Below, piece by piece: positions 32,878 to 42,652 of a DNA stretch of 64,000 bases (within the stretch, counting starts at the first letter, position 1; each line of letters begins with the position of its first letter). This DNA is from Emiliania huxleyi CCMP1516 (Eukaryota; Haptophyta; Isochrysidales; Noelaerhabdaceae): positions 292,411 to 356,410 of the forward strand of contig NW_005202237.1 of assembly GCF_000372725.1 (NCBI RefSeq). Reading direction: 5' to 3'. Under the pieces are notes generated by a model. The model searched no databases. It saw nothing but the letters and a program-made list of their open reading frames with translations, and was not told where the DNA came from. Made by a program: the position numbers and the translations under genes.

Positions 32878-33727
32878 TCAAGTGAACTTGAGCGGCAAGG
32901 CCGCCTCTAGACGGGCCGGAGGTGGCTTCCCTTCATGGGAGGCGGACATCATCGCCGCGTTTGTTCTCACGAGCTTCTTCCTCTGGTTAAAAGTCATGTC
33001 CTTGAGGTCTGGCACGTGCACGCCATTCGCCTGGAGATATTCGCGGATGTCGGCATCAGTAGCTAGAGCTGGTCCCGGATAGTCGTCCACGCCGCTTCCC
33101 ACAAGAATTAGTCCACCAATAAAACCATTAGGCGGCTGGTGGTAGCGGAAGGCGTATGGGAAGTACTCCGACATGTTCATGCCTGATAGGAGCATAGGAC
33201 AGGGATGGAGATACATTTGTGTTAGGGATTTGATGTGGAAGAAAGCCAGCACCGATAAAGTAGTTGCGTTCCCGAGTCGTCAACTCGCTCCCGTCCTGCT
33301 GCAGCTCGTAGGTGAGGTGCTGCGTCCAGCTAGACGAGGCCACCAACTGCGCCAAAGTGGCCGGCCAGTCCTTTAGAGGCACGCGGATCTTGCACATGTC
33401 GCTACTGCCGCTTTGCCTCTGCCTCTTTGCCGCCGGCATGTCCTCGGCCTGCTCACCTGTGGCCAGCCCTCGAAGACCCTGGCCAAGGCTGCGCGGCGCT
33501 GTGTCAGCCACAATTGGCCAGCACGAATCTGAAGAATCGGGCTCCTCATATGCCCATGGCAGCCGAGGCAGTGCGCCGCCGAGGCTGAGGCCAATGAAGG
33601 CGAGTCCGAGCAGGAGGCCGCCGACCACCCCGCCCGTTCTGCTGACGGAGGAGCGGGAAGACCCGCTCGGGCGGCGCGACGCGGAGATGTCGTCCGTATC
33701 GATCATCTCGACCTGAGAGTATTGCAT
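32878..33727 (-). CDS. Type II membrane protein, possibly the 5' part of the downstream gene
   Basis: ATG at 33727. The N-terminus is short and Ser-rich, then a transmembrane helix (GGVVGGLLLGLAFIGLSLGG) lies at about residues 32-52. A luminal or extracellular part follows, with KIRVPLKDWPATLAQLVASS and, after one intron, EYFPYAFRYHQPPNGFIGGL. The intron is GT-AG with phase 1 (TTTATCG|GTGCTG to CTATCAG|GCATGA, about 83 nt). Reading through gives a TGA at 32878-32880. Alternatively CGTCTAGAG|GCGGCC is a GC donor that splices to 32839 and joins the next gene in phase. No family is recognised. The fit to the repeated-exon gene is inference. Confidence 0.55.
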
Positions 33728-35038
33728 CTTGTCGAGCGACTCCAGTCGAGAGAGAGGAAGCAGGAAAGAGCGGCTCGCGATCGACTTCCGATGACCAACT
33801 TAAAGAATTTGGACAGGAAAGGGAGCTTAGCGAAACTCTCTCTCTCCGACTTAAGAAATTTTCGACCTCGGGACTGGCGCGAATTGCTTGTGGGTGCAAG
33901 CACACGTGGGAATAGCCTGCAACGCATACGCCGACGCGGTGGCGACAGCATACCTCGGAAATAACGACACGGAGGACGTTGGGCTCAACGAGGTTTGCCT
34001 CTCGCACCCCGTCTGTTTTCCTTTCCTTTTTTCTCTACAACACCCTCTGTTTTCCTCTCTATTTTCCGGGGAAAACGCCGTTAAAATCGTCATTTTTTGG
34101 GCTCTGAGCTGAGTCTGAGGCTGTTTTGGGGCCAAAACCAGCAAAATCGGCAAAATACCGGTATTTTGCGGGTATACTAACTTTTTCATGGTACATACCT
34201 GGAAAATACCCGGGTCGTTTGCCGATTTCCTCAATTTTGCCTCAGATTTTGCCCCAGACCAGCTCTCAGACTCAGGGAAACTCGCGAGTTTCCCGAGGGA
34301 AACTCGAGAGAAACCGAATGGACTCAAGAGAAGCGCCTGCGCCAAGCTCAACGCAGCGTTTGTCGCAAGAGAGTTTGGAAAAAAAGAAAACCCGTGGGCC
34401 CTCTGGTTCTTTCTTTCTTTCTTTACAATGGTGTTGGCGCCGACAGCTGACGACGGGATTGGATTGCTAGTGCGTATCCGTCCGGGACGAATGCTACCAT
34501 CCGCGGACCTTTTTTATTTCTTTGCGCTGATGCAACAAATGACGTGTGAGTGGAGTGTTTGGTTCCCCCCCCCCCCCCCCCAAACTTTAAACCACCATAA
34601 ACATCAGTCTGCCAGGGCTCCACCTCCAGGCCCCAAAGCGGCCTACCGGCCTTGTGACCCTTGTCCGCTGCTGTCCCCGGGTCCCCGCAGCTTGAGCTGC
34701 CCCTGCACGGCGACCATCGCGTTGGCGGTCTGCGCAGCAAGTTGATCTCTCTCGCTCTGCCGCCGCCGCCGCGTCCACGGGGCGGTCCGTCAGCGGGTCG
34801 TCGCGCAGCCGCCCATCGGCGTCGGCAGCCAGCCTCGATCATGGCAGCTTGTTCGCTTGGGAAGACTGCCCAAAAGAACTTCACCGTCCTCCACATCGAT
34901 CTCGAAAGAAAGGGAGGGACCAGTCCGGAGTGCCCCGCGACGGCTGCCGCTAGAGATGCCCCGCGACGGGCGGAAAGAAACCCCCTATCTGCTAAGGAGC
35001 CCGAACCCCCGGTCTGTATGACCGCTGAAGAGTGATAC
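33728..35038. other. Intergenic region with AT-rich palindromic stretch
   Basis: Around 34075-34245 are inverted motifs built on AAAATACCGGTATTTT and AAAATACCCGGG, of the same flavour as the interior of the MITE-like element at 12276. A C-run lies at 34565-34582. Frames here were judged noncoding. The 3' end may hold the promoter of the mannosyltransferase at 35039. Confidence 0.4.
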
Positions 35039-36879
35039 ATGCGCGCTCGCGGCAAGCAGGGCGCCGCCAGCGAGCCCGAGACGGACTCGCTGTCTGACAC
35101 CTCGGACACCGACAAGTACGCAAAGCGCAGCGACGACAGCTGCAGTGCGGGCCTCAGCGACGGCCGCGCGCTGCGCTGGCTGCTCGGCGCGGGCGTGTTG
35201 ACTCGCTTCTACGGCCTCGCGTGGCCCGACGAGGTGGTCTTTGACGAGGTGCACTTTGGAAAGTTTATCACCGGATATTTGACCGGGCAGTACTTTTTCG
35301 ACATCCACCCGCCGACCGGAAAGCTGCTCATCGCCGCCGTCGCCTGGGCGAGCGGCTTCCGCGGCACGCAGCCGTTTCAAAAGATCGGCGAGGCGTACCG
35401 GGTTGGCACGAACCTCTTCGCGCTGCGCGCCCTGCCGGCCGCGTTCGGCGCCGCGCTGCCGCCGCTCCTGTTCTCGCTCGCGCGGCAGCTCGGCTGCTCC
35501 TCCGCCTCCTCTCTCTTGGTCGGGTGCCTCGTCCTCCTCGACGGCGCGACGCTGGTGCGGCGGCCCTCCCGACACATCCCCTCCCGACGCAGACGCGGCG
35601 CAGCAGCTCCCAGCACACACCTCCCGGCGCAGAGAAGCACGTCACGGGGGCACGCGCCGCTTCGCACGCGCATGCACACCCGCGCGCACACACACACACA
35701 CGCGAACCCACTCGAACCCGCGCGAACCGGTGCTCTTCTTCCCCGAGCGTGCTCAGCCCGGCGCACGTGCTCGGCAGGTCGAGTCGCGCCTCCTGCTCAC
35801 CGACTCGTCCCTCTTCTTTTGGGAGGCGACCCCCCTCTCCCCCCCCCCCCCCCCACACACACACACAACTCGGGAGATGTGGAGGCTCTGACTCGGAAGG
35901 GTCTCTCACACCCTGTGAGGCGTCCCGCAGGCTCTGCAGCTGCTCTGCGCGCTGCGCGCCTCCGCCGCCCCCGCCAACGGCGCCGCCGCCCACACTACAC
36001 CTCACGCGCACCCGCTCGCGCCTCCTCACGCCGTGCGCTGTGAGCAGGCGCCGCCTTCCACGCCTACCTCGCCCTCACCGGCGTCGCGATCGGCGTGCCT
36101 CCCGCGCCTCCCGCGCCCGCAGACGGACGCCCGGCCCCTTACTCGCGGAGGGTGCGCGTGTGTGCGCGCCCGCAGGCGCCGCCGTCTCGACAAAGTGGAC
36201 CGCCCTCGCCACAATGGGCGTGGTCGGGCTCGACTCGCTTCGCCAGCTGCTCGCCGCTGCGCATGCCGCCCTCGACTCTGCCTCCCGCCCGCCCGCCTCG
36301 CCGCCCCTCCCCCCGCCCGAGGGCCTTCTCGAGGACTTGCTCGCCGGGGAGGGAGAGGCGCGCCGCGGGAGGGCGGAGGAGGAGGGGATGGAGGCTGGCG
36401 ACGCGGTCGCGCGTATGCTCGAGCGAAGCGACGCCGCCCACGGCCCGTCCGCTGCCGCCCCGCCCCCCGGCGGCAGAGCTTTCCCCGCGGCGGTCGATGG
36501 CGGTGCTGCCGGCGGCGGCGGGGCTGGCGGCACTGGTGGCGGCGATGGCGACGCGAGGCGACGCACCTCCGCCGCGCTCGCGCCCGTGGCGATGGAGGCG
36601 ATGGCTCGGCTCGTATGGCTGCTGCTGCTGCCGGCGACCATCTACCTCGGCAGCATGGCGCTGCACCTGAAGCTGCTCCCTTTCGCCGGGCGCGGAGACA
36701 ACTTCCACCCAAAGCCCTTCCGCTGTCGGCTCGGGCTTGCGCCGCGCCGCGGACCGCGGGCTGCCGTCACTTTGCCCGTCACGTGTCCGCGGCTTGACTC
36801 GCACAGGCTGGCGCCACGCCGCGACCCCGACACGGGCGCCGTGCTTGGCCCCGCCACTCCGCAGGCCGACTGCTACTAA
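35039..36879 (+). CDS. PMT: Protein O-mannosyltransferase, N-terminal part
   Basis: This ER-membrane GT39 enzyme transfers mannose from dolichyl phosphate to Ser/Thr. The exons are 35039-35554, 35778-35825, 35931-35979, 36048-36092 and from 36176 on. Exon 1 carries the first luminal loop with the invariant Asp-Glu pair (VVFDEVHFGKF, residues about 67-76) and YFFDIHPPTGKLL. Next come VESRLLLTDSSLFFW, AFHAYLALTGVAIG and VSTKWTALATMGVVGLDSL, then a long low-complexity loop and LLLLPATIYLGSMALHLKLL with RGDNFHP, matching the membrane segments before the MIR region. Donors after exons 2-4 are GC. The frame meets a TAA at 36877, but a candidate 69-nt intron (36865-36933) would remove it. The central MIR domains are not visible. 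Confidence 0.9.
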
Positions 36880-36894
36880 TGAACTCGTAATGAA

Positions 36895-37537
36895 CGATCA
36901 GCTATCAAAGGAGTCGGCCCCGCCACTCCGCAGGCCGACTGCATCGCCGCGGGCTGCGCGGCGTGCAGGGGGCAGGCGCCTTCCTCCCCCTCTCAAGCCC
37001 CTCCTCTCCTCTCCCACTCTCCTTCTCCCTCGCCTCTCGCCCCTCGCCCCCCTCTCCCCCCCCCCCCCCCCACAAAAACACACAAATCGGGAGATGTGGA
37101 GGCTCTGACTCGGAAGGGTCTCTCACACCCTGTGAGGCGTCCCGCAGGCTCTGCAGCTGCTCTGCGCGCTGGGCGCCTCCGCCGCCCCCGCCAAAGGGGC
37201 CGCCGCCCACACTAAACCTCAAGCGCACCCGCTCGCGCCTCCTCACGCCGTGGGCTGTGAGCAGGCGCCGCCTTCCACGCCTACCTCGCCCTCACCGGGG
37301 TCGCGATCGGCGCGCCTCCCGCGCCTCCCGCGCCCGAAGAAGGAAGCCCGGCCCCTTACTCCCGGAGGGTGCGCGTGTGTGCGCGCCCGCAGGCGCCGCC
37401 GTCTCGACAAAGTGGACCGCCCTCGCCACAATGGGCGTGGTCGGGCTCGACTCGCTTCGCCAGCTGCTCGCCGCTGCGCATGCCGCCCTCGACTCTGCCT
37501 CCCGCCCGCCCGCCTCGTCGCCCCTCCCCCCGCCCGA
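36895..37537. repeat. Diverged second copy of part of the PMT gene
   Basis: From about 37050 to 37537 the sequence repeats about 35840-36320: the intron with GGGAGATGTGGAGGCTCTGA, then the exons ALQLLCAL..., AFHAYLALTGVAIG and VSTKWTALATMG. The copies differ at about a dozen positions, mostly C changed to A or G. It ends in the N gap. It is either a partial gene duplication or a second haplotype or low-quality contig wrongly placed in line. It contributes no coherent exon to the gene. Confidence 0.8.
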
Positions 37538-37637
37538 NNNNNNNNNNNNNNNNNNNNNNNNNNNNNNNNNNNNNNNNNNNNNNNNNNNNNNNNNNNNNNN
37601 NNNNNNNNNNNNNNNNNNNNNNNNNNNNNNNNNNNNN
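37538..37637. other. Assembly gap of 100 N inside the PMT gene
   Basis: Exactly 100 N. It separates the duplicated PMT segment from the C-terminal PMT exons. The MIR-domain region expected at this point is absent from the window. Confidence 0.99.
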
Positions 37638-37740
37638 CACCCCTCCTCGCCCATCGCCGCCTCGCGCCGCGCCTCCGCATGCTCGCGCCCCCCCCCCGCC
37701 CCCCTCCCCCTCTCAAGGAGCTTGTCGCATGCCGCCGCAG

Positions 37741-38489
37741 GCTCCCAGCCCGTCTTCTACTGGTCCTCGACAAAGTGCTACGCCGACCACTACTGCCGCA
37801 TCTACATGGCGGCGAACCCGATCGTGTGGGGCGTCGGCCTCACCGGCCTCGCCGCGCTCCTCCTCCTCCTCCTCGGCCGCCTCTGCTCCTGCGGCGCGCG
37901 GCGGAGGTGCGCGCAGCTGCCGGACACCGCTCCACCCACCCCCTGCCGCCCCTCCCCCTGCCGCTCCTCCCCCTATCGCTCCTCCCACCGGAAGAGCCCT
38001 CACGCTGCCGCCCTCACGCTGCCGCCCTCACGCTGCCGCCCGAGGCGCAGGCTTGGCACGGCGCGAGGCGCGCCTGCCGCGGTGCGGCACGGCTGGCTGC
38101 TGCTGTGCGGCCACGCGCTGGGGTGGCTCCCCTTCGCGGCCGTCAAGCGCGTCGCGTTCCTCTACCACTACATCCCCTCCCTCCACCTCTCCCTCCTCGC
38201 CGCCGGGCTCGCCCTCGACCACCTCCTCCTTGCACACCCCGCGCCGCGCCGCGCGCCCGCTGCGGCACTGGCGACCCCCTCGCAACTCGACCTGGCCGTC
38301 GCGCTGACCATCGCCCTCGCGGCGGCGAGCTTCCTCTTCTTCCTCCCGCTCTACCTCGGCTGGCCCATCGAGCCGGCGGACTCGCGCTGGCGCGCGAAGC
38401 TGCTCGACCCGTGCCGGCCGGTGCTCGAGTGGGTGGACAGCCACGTGGTGCCAGCCCTGTTCCCCAACGTGTCGGCGGTGGAGCAGTGA
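37741..38489 (+). CDS. PMT: Protein O-mannosyltransferase, C-terminal part
   Basis: Exons 37741-37916 and 38051-38489 are joined by a GT-AG intron (AG|GTGCGC). The first reads PVFYWSSTKCYADHYCRIYM then NPIVWGVGLTGLAALLLLLL. The second reads GWLLLCGHALGWLPFAAVKR, VAFLYHYIPSLHLSLLAAGL and LPLYLGWPIEPADSRWRA. This is the last four to five membrane helices of PMT enzymes, including the FLYHYIPS motif near the end. The stop is at 38487-38489. It is the other end of the gene starting at 35039, and together they lack the MIR domains. Confidence 0.88.
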
Positions 38490-38790
38490 GAGAGAGCGCG
38501 TCCCGCACGCGTCGCATCGCGAGCGCGCTCCCTCCCCTTCTCCGACCCGTTACGCGTCTGCATGTATCAAGTCCGTTTTGTATATATCACACAATATTTA
38601 TCTATCTGTTCAGTACACGTTTAAATCCTCGGCCTCTGTGCACTGTGGAACATATTGGTCACATTGCTCGGGGGCCCTTGGCAACCATCATGTCGATATA
38701 TCGCTCATCGTGCACAAATCCTCCGCAGAGGTAAACTCTCTGGAGCGTCACTCGCGCCTGGTATGCAGTGGGGCTATCAGAGAGTGGGGT
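38490..38790. other. Short convergent intergenic region
   Basis: Holds the 3' ends of PMT (plus) and the UBC-domain gene (minus). There is an AT-rich patch at 38575-38610. Near its right edge CAGAGAGTGGGG is repeated tandemly. No gene is seen. Confidence 0.5.
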
Positions 38791-40650
38791 TCAGAGAGTG
38801 GGGCTTTCAGAGGCCTCCGCGGGGGGCCGCCGGGCATGGGTGCCCCACTGCATGCCCAACGCGATCGTCTCGTTCGTCTCGCGGTACGCCTCTGGCCTGC
38901 CGAGCATGTCTGCCGCCGCCGCGAGGTTGGCGGGCATGCTCGCGGCGTCGGAAGTGTTCGGGCTGGCGAGCAGCGAGCGGAAGGAGAGGAGGATGGCGCG
39001 CACGCCGCCTGCGCAAGACCAGGCATCCCGATCCCGCAGCAAGTCCATGCAGACCGCGCCGCTGCATGGGTCTATGTTGGGATGGTGCGGGACGGGACGG
39101 TTCACGATGAGCTTCGGCGCCACGTTCGGCCACTCGCCGCCGCAGCAAGCTGGACAGAAGCGGAGAGTGCACCGGACCCGCCGGTCCTGCCACGGCGTCC
39201 CTTCGGGGCCCTCGACGAACGCAGTCCACGTGTGGAGGCGCGTCTCGTCCTCGGGGAAAGCGGAGACGCCGCTGCCGGCGCAATGTCTGTGAAAGTGCAT
39301 GAGCTCCGCAAGGAGGGCGCGCGAGAGGTTGCTGGTGATGCACGACGGAGAGCACACGTGCACAGCCGCGGCCCTCCCCGCCGGCGCTTGCAAGAATTGG
39401 ATCGCCTGCATCGCCTGGCGGAGCGGGGCGGTGCCTCTCGAGCTCAGCGAACTCCCCGCACCGGTCGAGGCCTGTAGCTCGCGCCCGTCCGCACTCGCGA
39501 GCAGCATCTCCTCCAACGCCACCGCGAGGGCGTAGAGGGAGTGGTTGGAGCGCGACCGGTTTGGGCCGTGCAAGAAGCCGCGCGCCAGGCGGAGCAGGCC
39601 GGCGCCGAGGCCGCAGGGACTGGGCGAGATGCGCAGCAGCCGGCAGAGCGGCGCCTCCTCGACGAGCGCACCGCCGGTAGACGCCTCCTCCTCCGCCTCC
39701 GCGGCCTCCGCCTCTGCGGCCTCAGCGTTGTCCCTGCCCGTGTACGCGCTCCAGGGGACGGCGGCACGCGATTGGAGCAGCTGCAGCGCCGAGTGCACAA
39801 GCGCGCGGCCCGTGATGCGCGCGCGAAGCCGTGACGCCGCAGAAGCGGTGCCGCTCTCTGCGAGAGGCTCCAGCGCGGCTGTGACCTCCTGACGCAAGGC
39901 GGCGGCCAGCTCCCCGCGCTGGAGCGTGCCGCACGCGCGGTGGAGTGCCAGCGTCATCGCCCGCCCCACCACCACCCCCTCGGCCGGGATGGGGCGGGCC
40001 CACTCGACAGTCCTAGGCTTGAACCCGCGCAAACGCTGGCGCGGCAAGCCCAAGACGGAGAAGCTCCCGGTAACTGGTTCGTCAGCCTGCGCAGCCTGCG
40101 CGGTCCAGTCGCGTATCGCCGCCGCGAGCTCGTCTCGATCCCGAGCGAAGTCTGCCGGCGCGCCATCAAACCGCTGCAGCCGCGCTTGCACAGCAAGGGT
40201 GCATCCGATGTGCTCGGCGAGGTGGAGGATGGCGTGACGCACCGCGATGATTTGCCGGAGCGAGCCGCCCGTCATCGACACCGCGCACAGAATGCGAGGC
40301 AGTCGCACGGCAAACTTCACCGCGTCCTCAAAGGCAGGCTTCTGAACGGCCCACTCGACGAGGCTGTACTCTTTCGGCGTGCGCCGCAGAGCGTCCCACC
40401 GTGGCAGCCCCGCCAGCTGGCATGCGTGCCCAAACGCGAGGGATGGCTCATCGTACGCCGCGGCAACGATCCAGTTGACGTTCACCTCCTCGCTCTCGAT
40501 GCGGCACAAAACCGTGCGGATGTGGCGGAGGGCGGGCGCACGGGTTGTTTTGGCCACGAGGACGAGCCTGCGCGCAGCAGCGAGCGAGGCAAGCGCGACG
40601 AACTCGCCAACGTCCTCCTCGATGATGGACGTGAGAGAGGGCGACGCCAT
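38791..40650 (-). CDS. Ubiquitin-conjugating-like (UBC-fold) protein with long unknown N-terminus
   Basis: 619 residues in one exon from the ATG at 40650 (MASPSLTSIIEEDVGEFV). The C-terminal 150 residues form an E2 core: LHTWTAFVEGPEGTPW, FCPACC, HHPNIDPCSGAVCMDLL and a following Trp. The HPN motif is at about 523-525 and the catalytic-type Cys at about 534, with normal spacing, so the enzyme could be active. The N-terminal 400 residues are helical and match no family I know. They include VILCRIE-type strands, a FAVRLPRILCAVSMTGGSL segment and an Ala/Glu run. The gene is intronless, unlike most neighbours. It is divergent from the hypothetical gene at 40996. Confidence 0.75.
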   Translation of the reverse strand: MASPSLTSIIEEDVGEFVALASLAAARRLVLVAKTTRAPALRHIRTVLCRIESEEVNVNWIVAAAYDEPSLAFGHACQLAGLPRWDALRRTPKEYSLVEWAVQKPAFEDAVKFAVRLPRILCAVSMTGGSLRQIIAVRHAILHLAEHIGCTLAVQARLQRFDGAPADFARDRDELAAAIRDWTAQAAQADEPVTGSFSVLGLPRQRLRGFKPRTVEWARPIPAEGVVVGRAMTLALHRACGTLQRGELAAALRQEVTAALEPLAESGTASAASRLRARITGRALVHSALQLLQSRAAVPWSAYTGRDNAEAAEAEAAEAEEEASTGGALVEEAPLCRLLRISPSPCGLGAGLLRLARGFLHGPNRSRSNHSLYALAVALEEMLLASADGRELQASTGAGSSLSSRGTAPLRQAMQAIQFLQAPAGRAAAVHVCSPSCITSNLSRALLAELMHFHRHCAGSGVSAFPEDETRLHTWTAFVEGPEGTPWQDRRVRCTLRFCPACCGGEWPNVAPKLIVNRPVPHHPNIDPCSGAVCMDLLRDRDAWSCAGGVRAILLSFRSLLASPNTSDAASMPANLAAAADMLGRPEAYRETNETIALGMQWGTHARRPPAEASESPTL

Positions 40651-40995
40651 AACGTGGGTGCACGAGGCCCGTGAGGGGCTTCGGCACCCGGTCCAGACGA
40701 TGAGCGAGTAGGCAGAATGGCGCGGTCCGCGAGGAGCGCGCGCGGCGGTCCGGTCCCACGCAAGTCGGCGAGGCCCGGCGAGGCCCGCAAGTAGTGTCGG
40801 AATTCTTTTTGTTCGACTCTGTGAGTGAAGTGTCAGTCCCGTGCCTAGTGTCGAGCGAGGGAGTTTTGTTCTAAAATCCTTTTTGTCGTTTGGTTCATCT
40901 CCGCCCGCGTCTCCTGCCACCCAAAAGAGAAAAGTGGCCGCTTGCATTCTAAACAGCGCTACTTCTGATTGATATTCCCGCACCCTCCCGCATGG
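40651..40995. promoter_or_regulatory. Bidirectional promoter region
   Basis: Lies between divergent starts at 40650 (minus) and 40996 (plus). It contains CCGTGCCTAGTGTCGAGCGA then GGGAGTTTTGTTCTAAAATCC (40832-40880), one of the copies of a motif also seen near 24763, 28928 and 54570. Promoter function is inference. Confidence 0.4.
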
Positions 40996-42162
40996 ATGGT
41001 GATACCCGTCGACTCAACAGTGGTAGGCTCTACCATGCGCTTCATTCCGTGGTCTGTGGTGGGCAATCCGGCCCTCCTCCAGCTGCCCCCTCCTCCTCCG
41101 GGGATGCAACCGTCGTGGGCCCAGATTCCGCAGTGGGTCGCCATCAGTGCGCTGCTCCCCTTCAGTGAGCCCGAGCCCGCTGTGGCCGCCCACTTTGACA
41201 GGCTCAGCGTCTTGCGGCTGGCCGTATCGGCCGCGGCTTGGCGCCGCATCCTCGGTGCCTTGTCCGACCTCGGCGTTTTCGGCACGGTGCACGTGGATGA
41301 GGATGCGTTCCGTACGGTGTGCATCCAGGCTCTGCACTCCCGCCAAATCCCGGTGCCCGAGCTCTATCTGCAGTGGGGCGATTTGGGGCACTCTGAGGCT
41401 ATCGTGCCCTTGGGACCAGCGCCATCTGCAGAAGCGAAGGCCGTCGACTTCTTGCAGTACGCGACGGTCGGGGCTCTTTGCGACCCTACGGCCGACGTCC
41501 CGTTCGCAGCCCTGTCTGACATGACCCGCTGCTTGGGGCCCGTCTTCACGGCGGCGGCGCGCGTCGATCCCATGGGGAGCGCCGTCGTGGGGGCTGCATC
41601 GCTCGCCGCCGCCGCTGGTCACATTACTCCACGAGCGAGCGATGGGCATCCTGCCCTGCTCTCTCGGCATGTGATCAGCATGCTGAAGACTACCCGCTCG
41701 AGTTTCCCGGCCTGCCTGAGGACCAACTCCTTTCAGAACTACTCTGCGGAGGTTCCCCCCCCCCGGCGCGCAGCGCCGGGAGGCGCGCAGCGCCGAACCC
41801 ACAAAACCCCCTCGCAGCGTTCCCGGAGTTCGGAGATTAAAAGAAACACAATTTCGTGGCAATTTTTCGGTGCTCCCCGCACCCCTAACGCGCGCGCGCA
41901 GCGCGCGCTAGTGATGCCGCAGGCACCCCTAAGCGGCACGCAGCGCCGGCGCACCCCTAAAACGCGCGCGCAGCGCGCCAGGCGCCGCAGGCGCCCCTAC
42001 GGCGGCGCGCAGCGCCACTGCACCCCAAAAACGCGCGCGCAGCGCGCGCTAGCGGCGCGCAGCGCCGCCGCAGGCGGCGGACAGCAGGTGCGCGAAATTA
42101 AACGCCATTTTCGGTTCCGCGGTTTTGCCACTAACATCGAAATCCGGTACAAATCGACTTAG
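40996..42162 (+). CDS. Hypothetical protein, C-terminus probably replaced by repeat sequence
   Basis: ATG at 40996 opens MVIPVDSTVVGSTMRFIPWS. About 250 residues of ordinary composition follow: FDRLSVLRLAVSAAAWRRIL, VFGTVHVDEDAFRTVCIQAL and RQIPVPELYLQWGDLGHSEA. No family is recognised. From about 41755 the frame runs into GCGCGCAGCGC-type palindromic repeats and becomes Arg/Gln/Thr-rich without structure, ending at 42162. The true gene probably ended or was spliced before that point. A transposon-related origin is possible but unsupported. Confidence 0.45.
   Translation: MVIPVDSTVVGSTMRFIPWSVVGNPALLQLPPPPPGMQPSWAQIPQWVAISALLPFSEPEPAVAAHFDRLSVLRLAVSAAAWRRILGALSDLGVFGTVHVDEDAFRTVCIQALHSRQIPVPELYLQWGDLGHSEAIVPLGPAPSAEAKAVDFLQYATVGALCDPTADVPFAALSDMTRCLGPVFTAAARVDPMGSAVVGAASLAAAAGHITPRASDGHPALLSRHVISMLKTTRSSFPACLRTNSFQNYSAEVPPPRRAAPGGAQRRTHKTPSQRSRSSEIKRNTISWQFFGAPRTPNARAQRALVMPQAPLSGTQRRRTPKTRAQRARRRRRPYGGAQRHCTPKTRAQRALAARSAAAGGGQQVREIKRHFRFRGFATNIEIRYKST
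41760..42090. repeat. Cluster of GC-rich palindromes
   Basis: Many copies of CGCGCGCAGCGCGCG and GGCGCGCAGCGCC, spaced by CACCCCTAAAA-like linkers. They could form a series of strong hairpins. A related pair of A-rich motifs (GGAGATTAAAAGAAAC near 41836 and GCGAAATTAAACGCC near 42092) flanks the GC-rich part. It looks like a small repetitive element inserted at the end of the hypothetical gene. Confidence 0.7.
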
Positions 42163-42652
42163 CCGAAACAGCTGACAGACAGACAGAGAGTACACAAGTT
42201 CAAACGAGGGTTGCGCCGGTCGCCGCCGCGCACCCACCCGAGCTAGATGGCCCCATAGGACGCCCTCTCCCTCTGGGCTCGGCTCTGGACGCCTCCAGGG
42301 CAGCATGGGTAGGCCGGAACCGCGCCACGGTTACGCCGAGGCCGCGCAGCAGAACCGACGGCGATCGTGGCGACGGTGTCTCGACGCTGCACCGGCGCGA
42401 GAGGCGGCCATAAGGGCGCCGGCGATGGCAGCGCCGGCCGTGAGGAAGGCGGCCGCGGCCCTGGCGGCTCAGCGAGCTCGGTGGAGCGAGCAGTAACAGC
42501 TGAGAGACTGGAGAGTCCGCGTGTGACCTTGTCGCGATGCAAGTGCCAAAAAGCGTTGTTTGCGGCTATTGCTCAAAATTTCGGGAGAGAAGGCCTACAT
42601 ATTATGAGTGCATGCATCCGTTCGGCGCATGAGAGCTGCGGGACGAGACGTA
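42163..42652. other. No confident gene
   Basis: Two short plus-strand ORFs at 42305-42496 and 42367-42690 are Ala/Arg-rich and overlap in different frames. Neither has features I can defend. Confidence 0.3.

Noticed and set aside
36895-37537. A second, complete PMT gene
   Set aside because: Only three exons are duplicated, without a 5' end, and the copy ends at the N gap.
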